A stretch of 64,000 nt of DNA, taken from the NCBI RefSeq assembly GCF_965638725.1, contig NC_134975.1, positions 935,179-999,178 on the forward strand, given 5' to 3'. Of the stretch, positions 56,209-64,000 are shown piece by piece. How positions within the stretch are numbered: the stretch's first letter is position 1; each line of letters begins with the position of its first letter. The position numbers and the translations under genes were made by a program. Below the pieces are notes generated by a model that worked only from the letters and a program-made list of their open reading frames with translations, did no database searches and had not been told where the DNA came from. The stretch comes from Aptenodytes patagonicus. Taxonomy: Eukaryota; Chordata; Aves; Sphenisciformes; Spheniscidae.

Positions 56209-57165
56209 AAAGGGAGACGCGGCGGAGGGGGGGGGGGGGGGGCTCAGGGCTGCGCTGCCCCTCCGCTCTCCGGGAATATATTAAAAATATGACTTCTTTA
56301 TATTATTTTGCCCCAAAATGGCGGCTCATTAAGGCCTGGCTTATCTGCCTTTCATAAAGTTGGGGGATGCAGGGATGCACAGCACATGTTAGATGGAAGC
56401 ACGTTTCTCTGCTTTTGATAACTTCTAAATTACAACATGAAACCACGAGAATGTGGTTTGCAACCTCATAAGGGCTTTTTTTTTTTCTTTTTTTCTTTTT
56501 TTCTTTTTTTTTTTTAATCTGGAGTTGAGGAATTAGGCTGGAGCGTATTGCTGATGGAGCCCATGAAAAACTTTATTCATTTTGGAAAAAAAAAAAAAAA
56601 AAGAAGGGGGGGGGGAAGACTTAATGAAAACATTGCAATTGTTTATGTGCTACAAGTAGCAAAGTAAATTCGTTCGTTTTAATTGTTAAAAAGCGGCCTA
56701 ATTCCTCTCTTTGAATGAAGTGATACATGCTCAAGAAAATCTGCAGTCCTCTGCTTTAAAGATGTGCTTGATATAAACCGTATGTGACCGTACAAATGAC
56801 GGTTAAAATAGCCGAAACTCCTCGGGGTTTGCGAAGAGCCTGTGATTAAGCAAGCGGGAGATACTCGAGGTTCTCTCTCAGGCTGAGGGCTGCAGGTATG
56901 GAAAAAATACCTAAAAAATTTAAAAAAAAGAGAATTACCGTGTTTTTTTTAAATAAAACTCTCTCCCCGCACACGTGCTTCTCGGTGCTCTCCACCTCTG
57001 CGGCGGTGTCTGTGTTTGGAAGGTAGAGACCCTCAAATTTAGGCAAATACAGCAAAACCACCCCGTCAGGCTTTAGCTCCGCTGCCTCATTTCCATGCTG
57101 TAGGTGTGAAATTTGCATTTATTCGGATTTTTCTTTTCCCCAACCGCTTCTTTTTCAAGGAGAAA
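56209..57165. other. Intergenic, no gene seen
   Basis: Contains T- and A-runs near 56,478-56,515 and 56,585-56,602. AT-rich complex pieces at 56,270-56,460 and 56,640-56,830 could be regulatory. An octamer ATTTGCAT is at 57,111-57,118. Confidence 0.45.
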
Positions 57166-57365
57166 CGTGAGTGTTAATCGCCCGTCCTCGCGGTGCTCTC
57201 CATATTCTGTTAAAATTGTAATTGAAACAATAATGTTTATTTTGAAGCGCTCAGCAGACCGGCGTTGCCGCCTCAGAGACGCCTGTTAAATTATCAGCGT
57301 TTTAACAAAGTTTGAAAGAAATCATTTTCCTATCGTCGTATGTGAAAAATAGGAATTCTTTGAGG
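57166..57365. promoter_or_regulatory. Candidate conserved noncoding element
   Basis: Homopolymer-poor AT-rich block with GTGTTAATCGCC, AATTGTAATTGAAACAATAATG, TGTTTATTTTGAAG and GTTAAATTATCAGCG. Selected by composition and density of homeodomain and FOX-like cores. Confidence 0.35.
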
Positions 57366-58015
57366 TTTGCTCTTAACTCGCAGGGCAGACCCACATTTTA
57401 GCACGTCCTTCATTGTTGTCAATTTTTACCTTTCATCGTTGTTCTTCGCCTCGTTCAACTTCACTTTTTTTTTTCCCTTTCTTTTTTTTTTTTTTAACTT
57501 TATAAAAGGGGCTCTCCAGAATCCACATCGCCATCAACCGCGGGGTTATTTTGCCGCTTAAAAACCGCAGGGCAGCCACCAGCATTTCCCAGACCAAAAA
57601 AAAAAAAAAACCAAAACAACCAACCAACCCCCCAAAACAACAAACCACCTTTAATTTTCCAAACGTGCAATAAGCCACATTTCCAGAACTCCCACCCGGA
57701 TTTCCCCACCTCTGCTAGAAATAATTCTCTTTTTTTTGTTGTTTTTTGTCCCCTCTTTTTTTTTTTTTCCTTGGGCGGGGGGAAGGGGGGCAATATTTAA
57801 GTTTGTTAACGCGGTTGGAAAGCTGAAGGCAACATTTCAGCACTGAATAAACCCCTCCAAAATCCCCGCGTCACGTCGCTGCGCTCTGTCACCCTGCTTG
57901 TTCTTGCCTATATATGAATTACGCTTTCCAAATTTCGCCTTCGTGATCAAAGGGAAAGGAGAAGGGTCCAAACTCCATCCAGCGCCCGGGTGCTATGTTG
58001 GGGGTAGAAAAGCCT
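57366..58015. other. Intergenic, no gene seen
   Basis: T- and A-runs with unique sequence between them. The short open frames are not protein-like. Confidence 0.45.
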
Positions 58016-58440
58016 GAACGCGGTTTTCAATACCACCTCAAGGAACATAATATCATTCCATAATTCTTTGACTTAAGTTACTCAGAAAGAAGGAAGCAGG
58101 GTAAGAGGGATTGTAAAGTTTGATAGATTTCTTGTGGTGATAGTTTACAGTTTCTAAGCCAACATATAAAGGCGTGGGTTTTATTTTTGCATCGCTGTTA
58201 TTGTACTCCAGTGTACTTTGTCATAAATCAGAATTATTTCCGCTACAACATGGGGCATAATACCGGGCAGAAATACAAATTTAAGGTAATCATTAAAGTG
58301 TTGCTACCAAATACTTCCTCGAAGCGAAAATGAATGTTTGTCATAAAAACGTAAGAAAACTTGGTAAAAAATACAATGGGCATAAGAAGCGCTTTCTACA
58401 CATAACTCACGGTTAAATAATTAGATTGAAAAGGGGACAG
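58016..58440. promoter_or_regulatory. Candidate conserved noncoding element
   Basis: About 420 bp of continuous complex AT-rich sequence with no homopolymer over six: ATAATATCATTCC, GTTTGATAGATTTC, GTGATAGTTTACAG, GTCATAAATCAG, AAGGTAATCATTAAAG and GTCATAAAAACG. TCATAAA repeats resemble CDX/posterior-HOX sites. Confidence 0.4.
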
Positions 58441-59860
58441 GTAAAATATTCCGGGGAAGCCTGAGACATGCTTTGTCTTGGAAATTGTAGACATTTACAC
58501 ACTCCTCGGGGTGATGGGCAGAAGAGGGGGTTTTCTGGCATCTTCCCCCCCCCCCCCCCCATCCCCTCGTCCCTGCCTAGCAGGGTCCCCGGCTTCCCTG
58601 GCATCCCGAGCGCCGATTTGGGGACGGTTTAGGACAATTGCTCTGTCTGTGGCGCTGGGGACAATGGGAGGACGCGGGGACAGACGGCGTCGTGTCCGTG
58701 TCCCGTCCCCCCCCCCCCCCGGGAGAAAGGGACCCGTGAAAGGAAGGGCGAAACCCCGCTTTTTTTTTTTTTTTTTGGTGTGCCTCGGAGTTTGTTGGGT
58801 AAAACCCCCTGAACCGGCCCAAAAAAGCCAGGTTGAGCCCCGGGGGATGGAAACGCGGGGGGGTGGCAGCCCGACGGCGGCGGGGGATGAACATCGGACG
58901 TCTATATGGTTCCCCTAAAAGTGTGTAAAATTCAAAGTAGGTTATTAAAGCCCTTACCACGGGTAGACTCTCTCCTTTTAAGTTTTAATAGCATTTGTTC
59001 GTATTTATTTTCTGTAATTAGAGCAAAGCATTTTTCCCAACGGGGGTTCCACTTAGGCTGATGAATTTTATTTCTCTTTCCATTAATGACCCATGTTTAT
59101 CATACTTCTAATTATTTTTAACTTTAAACAATATTCGGTCTCCTGGAGACGCCTCTGTGCTGCTTCCCAACGTCAACTTTCTTTCTCCGTGGCCAAAAAA
59201 AAACCATCACGGTGAAGTTTCGAGATATACCCAGGTCGTATTTTTATGAACAATCTGATTTTATATTTACTCAGCCCCCTTCGGTCCCGAAGATGGTGAT
59301 TAGCAACTCGCGGAACAGGCTTGAAACCCTTCAAACATTTACATCGGTACCTTCTGCTGGCAAAAACTGGTAAACAAAACGCCTGCGAACGGCGTAAATC
59401 TTTATTTTACACGCACAACATTTACACATTCATAAAAGATGGGGGTTCCAGCACCGGTTTTTTTTCTCTCTCCAGCAACCTGGATGGGGAGGTTTGCTCG
59501 AGATGCTCTTGCGAAGCGCCTGGTTCTGCGGAGAAGCAAATTCAAATTATTTAGCGTCACGTTCGATGTGCTCCGTGCAACTCCTTCACATCTCCTTCGA
59601 CAAAAGCACACACCAGAATGCAGGGCGAGAAAAATCAGGAAAACATATTTAATCTTTAGGCAGACAATACAGGAAACTATGAGGTCAAATTTTTTGTGTC
59701 CCCAAAAATGCACATGTGTAACTGTTTGACTGAGCAGCATAAAATTATCGGCCAGCCACATCAGCTGCAAAAATAAAGTAGAAGAGGGGGGAAAAAAAAA
59801 ATCAAACCGGGGGGAAAAAAAAAAAAAAAAAAAGCAATATAATACAAAATTGCATCGGTC
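58441..59860. other. Intergenic, no gene seen
   Basis: C- and T-homopolymers at 58,540-58,790. Complex AT-rich DNA at about 58,920-59,340 (TTAATAGCATTTG, AATTTTATTTC, CATTAATGACC) may be regulatory. No coding gene was recognised. Confidence 0.45.
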
Positions 59861-60260
59861 TTTAATTTCGTCACCTATAAATGAGAAAATATTGGCTCCC
59901 GTACTAAAGTTTTATTCTTTGCTTATAAATATTATGTGGAATTTTCGTTGGATATCATAAAACTGAACGATTTCTATCAAACTGTTTTAAAAAGACCTAT
60001 GCAGATAACACAAATAGAGGCAATAAAGTCGCAAATAGCTTTCCAGGGGAACCAAATGGCGTCTGAAGCCTACGAAAGCTTTTACTGTGCTGGGGAAGGG
60101 GGCACACGAAATAGGATTATGCACTTTTAGGCTTTTTCGGCCTAAGATATTGAATCTTGTCCCACTTGATGCGGCGAGAAGACCCGCAAGGCTCTTGAAA
60201 GTTAAGTCGAGGGGAATTTTACAGCCCCGCTTTTGAAAATCTTTGGGAAAACAGGTTTGC
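59861..60260. promoter_or_regulatory. Candidate conserved noncoding element
   Basis: Complex AT-rich sequence with CCTATAAATGAG, TTTTATTCTTTGC, TTATAAATATTATG, GATATCATAAAACTG, GAGGCAATAAAGTCGC and an imperfect inverted repeat TTAGGC/GCCTAA near 60,127-60,145. About 2.2-2.5 kb before HOXC10. Confidence 0.35.
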
Positions 60261-62220
60261 AGACGTGAGAATATTTAAGCAGGACTTTGCTCTAAACCGT
60301 TACAAATCACCCCAAACGGTCAAGTTCCACTTTCTCTGCTCCAATGTACTTCTTTTTTTTTTTTTTTGTTCCACGCTTTTGCTCCCTTTCCTTTTTTTCC
60401 CCCTCTTCTTTTTCTTTCCCCCCCTTCTTTTTCTTCCCCCCGTTCTTTTTCTTTTTTCCCCCTCCTTTTTCTTTTTTTCTTCCCCCCTCTTTTTTTTTTT
60501 TTTAATGAAAGGTGGCGTTTTCTTTTTGTTTCCCTTGAAAAGTGACTCTGAACCCGTCTCTTTCTAATCGTAATGATCTTGAAACTCCGGGCTATCTCCC
60601 TTTTTATTTATTTATTCGCCATTGCCCTGATCCGCCGCTTCACCTAAAATCAGAGTTCAGCCACCAGCACTGCAACACGCCGGGGAAAATGATGAAAAAA
60701 ACCCCACAAACCCTACAGGGCTTAATTACTACACGATTTAGAAAATCATAAAGAACATGAAGCTGGGGGGGAGGACACGATAACCACGAAGGTTTCAATT
60801 CCGTCGTATTTAAGGCGTCAAATCTTGCTCGGAGATTTAAAATTTAAAAGAAAACAACAACTTGAGCTGCCACCGCAGCGAATTGCGCCACGGAAGAGGA
60901 GAGAGGAAATATTGGAGAGAAAAGTAACTTTCCTCGTGAAATCACCCCAGGAAAAAATGAAAATCAAATAAACCCCGACCAAACCGGGACAGTTTCAGTT
61001 CGCAAAGCTTTCTGCGTGATATTTAGTGTGTCCCAGGTTGGATATTTCCCCCCCCCCCCCCGTAGATATTTCCCGGAGAGAAAGAGGGAGCAGACGGAGA
61101 GACAGACAGACAGACAGGAGGAGAAAAAAAAAACCCACCACACCACCGCACTGTTGCAGTTCACCATCTGAAAGTCGCTCCCTTTTCACAAATTCGACCC
61201 CTTTTTTCCTCTCCACGAGGAATTTTTGTCCTTTCTCCCCCTGCACAACACCACACGTGCCATTTTAGCCCAGAAACTTAAGACAGTTCGGGAATGAAAG
61301 TGGATAATTAAAAAAAGCTGTCTTCGCAGAGTCGGGGAAGGCAAAGCGGCTTTCCTGCGGGGGGAAAAAAAAAGGGGGGGGGGGGAAATAAAGCAAAACT
61401 AGGTTTTCACCGTCTTTTTCTTCATTAAAAAAGCTGCTTGGGAAATATCCAACCTGCTCCAAGGAGCTTCGGGGTTTCGGGGAAATGCCTGGACGAAGGG
61501 TCCCTGAATTATTCCCCAATTTCTCCCCCCCCCCCCCCCCCCCTTCTCTTCCCACATCTCTCTCGCGGCAGCAAAAGCAAAGCGGCGCCCGGCGCATCAC
61601 CCCGCCGCGCCCCCAAGCCCCATCCAGCACCCACCCCCCCCCCCCAAAAAAAAAAAACCCAAATAATTGTAATAAGCATAAAAATCGCGCCAAGAAGCAG
61701 CAGCGCAGCAGCCGGCTGAGCCCGGAGGGGCTCGCCCGTGCCCAGCCTTGCCGGGGAGGGGGAGGAAGGCGCAGCCGAGCGGAGGAAGGAGAAGCGGGGT
61801 TGGGGGGGGGCGGGAGGGGGGGGGGGGGTGTCGCTGCTTGGGAGGCAACAATTAAAAATCTCAGCCGGTTTTGGGGGCGCAAAAAGACAATTCCGAGGGG
61901 GAAATGGGGGGGGGGGGGGAATACGGGGGGGGTGGGTGTTGAGATTGTTTAATTTAAATTTTCCCCGCCGCCCCGCTCCCCCCTAAATTAAAAATAAAAT
62001 AAAATAAAATAAAAGAATTAAATTTTTTTTTTTTAAAGTCGTGTCCCCCGTCCCCCCCCCCCCCTCCCCCTTTGCCCCCTTCCCACGCGTGGCTCCGTTG
62101 GTAAACAAACGGGCGGGCGGGGAGCGGGGCGGCGGGGCTCGGCCTTTGTTCAACGTGAAGGTCCCGGCCCGGTGCTGGCAGATGTCGCTGTTGCTCCACG
62201 GTGCCGCTCCCGGTCCCGAC
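60261..62220. other. Spacer upstream of HOXC10, no gene seen
   Basis: T/C-rich tract at 60,350-60,503, otherwise unique sequence with G/C runs. GC content rises toward HOXC10. No gene was recognised. Confidence 0.45.
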
Positions 62221-62221
62221 A

Positions 62222-62416
62222 ACTTGACCCCCGTGACGTCGTCCCCGTCTGAATCATCAAGGCCATTTTCAATCCTCATTGGCCTGGGCATCACGTGGGG
62301 GGGTGGAGGGGGGGAGAGCGATGCGTGGATAATTATGGTGCTTGATATTTTTTCCCCCTAAAAAAAAGATGTCAGCCCCTGGCTGGAGTATTCCTCCTTA
62401 AAAACCCTCTCTGAAA
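62222..62416 (+). promoter_or_regulatory. HOXC10 proximal promoter and leader
   Basis: CRE-like GTGACGTCG at about 62,233-62,241, an inverted CCAAT box (ATTGG at 62278-62282) and a TCACGTGGGG E-box at 62291-62300, 120 bp before the ATG. GATAATTATGG follows. An 11-codon upstream ORF (62369-62401, MSAPGWSIPP) ends 15 bp before the start codon. Confidence 0.55.
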
Positions 62417-63191
62417 ATGTCATGTCCCAACAATGTGACTTCTAACTCGTTTTTGATGGACTCGTTGGCCGGTACCTGTAGAGGGGAGAATTATTCCTCC
62501 AGCCAAGGGATGTACATGCAGCCTGGGAGCGATTTCAGCTGCGGAGTCATGAGGAACTGTGGAATCATCCCGTCTCTTTCCAAAAGGGACGAGGTGAATA
62601 GCGCTACCTTGTCTCTCAGCACCTATCCATCTTACCTTTCTCAGCTAGACACTTGGTGTGACCCCAAAAATACGTACAGGATCGAGCAACCTGTTGCAAG
62701 ACAGCTCCCATCCTGCTCCTTCCCAACCAATGTCAAGGAAGAGAATGTTTGCTGTATGTATAACGCTGATAAAAGAGCAAAAAATGCCACAGAGACAGCC
62801 CTCTACCCCAACCAAATGCCTGAGTCTTGCCTAAATGACCATGAAGTCCCCGTTCCTAGCTACTACCGAGCAAGCCAAGGTTACCCCTCCATGGAGAAGA
62901 CGTCAAACTGCAGCAATCCAAATGAGTTTGAGGCAAGTTTTGAATCCAGGGCGAGCCTGAACCCAAGGAATGAGCATCTGGAACCAGCACCGCCACCTCC
63001 GCCGCCGCCCCCGGTGGCTAAAGTGAGTTTCCCCGAAAACACAAAAACAGATAATACTCAGAACACATCCACGAACGAAATTAAAACAGAAAAAAGCGCC
63101 CCAGCACCCAAAATAAGTCCTTCGGAAGCAGAGAAAGACCCGAATAAAAACACTGACACCAGCACTGACAATTCTGACAATGAAGCAAAAG
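62417..63191 (+). CDS. HOXC10: HOXC10 exon 1 (homeobox C10), partial gene
   Basis: First 258 codons plus one base of HOXC10, a group 10 Abd-B-class transcription factor involved in lumbar and hindlimb patterning. MSCPNNVTSNSF corresponds to the family N-terminus. Diagnostic blocks are GMYMQPGSDFSCGVMRNCG, LSLSTYPSYLSQLD, VKEENVCCMYNADKRAK, HEVPVPSYYRASQGYP, ASLNPRNEHLE and the acidic end DTSTDNSDNEAK. A run of about eight prolines (near residues 194-201) replaces a short linker in mammals. The exon ends AAAG|GTAAGG in phase 1. The homeodomain exon lies beyond the right edge. Codon use is markedly more AT-ending than in HOXC13. Confidence 0.96.
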
Positions 63192-64000
63192 GTAAGGGAA
63201 TCATTCATTACCAGTAGCTAATTTCAGCAATTAGTAATCATCCATAGCTAATAAGAGCAAAGGTAATGCGAATGTGCAGTAATGTGCTCTCTACCCTGCC
63301 AACTTCTCCTCCAGAAATTGGCACAATAATGTTCGGTATCGTTGCCGTCTTTTGGGAAAAAATATTCTTCCTAGAAATGTTGGTTGTTTTGCCGGTTGGT
63401 TTTGGTTTTGGTTTGGTTTGGTTTTTTTTTTTTTTTAATATATATGTTAGAGCTGAGAAAAAGGAGCAGAGAGCTGTTTGAGAACTCGTCCTCTCGCTGT
63501 TTCTGTGGAGAAAATGTGCAGTGCATGTGCTTATGCAAAAAAAAAAATGTTGGTCCTTGCAATCACCGCTGCAGAATGCAATAAGGCGCGGGGGCTTTGC
63601 TCTGAAATCGCGGAGACTTGGGGTTTGTTTGTTTGGGGAGGGTTGTTTTAGGGGGGGGGTCGTGTTTTTTAAGGCGGATGAACCCTGATTTTTGTTGTTC
63701 CCCTTCCTATCGCTTCCTCTGCGAACGCTTTATTTCCGTGTGCTAAGCGAATTTGTCTTCTTTGGCTTTGCTCGGTGTTGAAGTGGGGTAAAAAATTAAA
63801 CTGCGTAGAGTCTGATTTGCAGTTACAAACGTCTCAGGCTGGAGTTGTGCACTGTGCTTCATTTCATGGCTTGGGAGCTCGTTGGGAGACTCAGAGAGGA
63901 AAAAGCTTCTTTCTTTTTTTTTTTTCCTTTCTTTTTTTTTTTTTTTTTTTCCTTTCCTGGCGAATTGAGGTCTTGTTTGCGAAGGCAAAAAAATGTTTCT
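63192..64000 (+). other. HOXC10 intron, 5' part
   Basis: Begins with a strong donor, GTAAGGG. Contains GCTAATTTCAGCAATTAGTAATC just inside, a (GGTTT)n tract at about 63,389-63,437 and T-runs near 63,909-63,950. No other feature was recognised. The intron continues past the window. Confidence 0.9.

Noticed and set aside
19201-62220. Interspersed transposons (CR1, LTR)
   Set aside because: No reverse transcriptase or terminal-repeat features were seen, consistent with the known depletion of transposons in HOX clusters.
51900-64000. Possible microRNA of the miR-196 family
   Set aside because: In vertebrates it lies between HOXC10 and HOXC9, beyond the right edge; no matching mature sequence was seen.

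Overview
This window is the posterior (5') end of a vertebrate HOXC cluster on the + strand. It carries HOXC13, HOXC12 and HOXC11 complete, and the first coding exon of HOXC10, which continues past the right edge. All four point the same way in the canonical order, and all share the phase-1 intron just upstream of the homeodomain. The small introns (about 2.3, 0.8 and 1.3 kb), strong GC richness, many long G/C homopolymers, several minisatellites and one 200-N gap suggest a bird, probably a microchromosome. That species call is inference; no species-specific marker is visible.

Layout. Positions 1-8.1 kb are repeat-rich and GC-rich: C-rich, CA/CG, roughly 110-bp and roughly 20-bp tandem arrays with small unique islands between them, including a CpG-rich block at 2.17-2.51 kb. 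No protein gene is supported there, and the long open frames are repeat artefacts. The gap is at 8,801-9,000. From about 9 to 14.7 kb is mostly unique intergenic DNA with simple repeats. HOXC13 spans 15,066-18,298, HOXC12 28,423-30,068, HOXC11 48,670-50,886, and HOXC10 exon 1 62,417-63,191. The 10.1, 18.6 and 11.5 kb spacers hold AT-rich, complex stretches that look like conserved cis-regulatory elements, broken up by homopolymers and microsatellites. I see no transposon. GC content falls from left to right, and HOXC13/HOXC12 codons are much more GC-ending than those of HOXC10.

Most notable: in the HOXC12-HOXC11 spacer, on the minus strand at 36,918-37,080, two blocks match the human lncRNA HOTAIR (as I remember it) in order, orientation and spacing (80 versus 81 nt). 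HOTAIR lies antisense in this same spacer in mammals, so this looks like the ancient conserved element on which HOTAIR sits. I cannot tell whether it is transcribed here. Other patterns: a TCACGTG E-box upstream of all four start codons, paired with a CCAAT box in three; a shared motif upstream of HOXC12 and HOXC11; posterior-HOX consensus sites upstream of HOXC13; two intergenic elements with palindromic Smad sites; upstream ORFs; and a tandem splice donor in HOXC11 that could give a product lacking the homeodomain.

The genes encode sequence-specific nuclear homeodomain transcription factors of the Abd-B class (paralogue groups 10-13), which pattern the posterior axis, limbs and, for HOXC13, skin appendages. 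Their shared control probably rests on the intergenic elements listed below.
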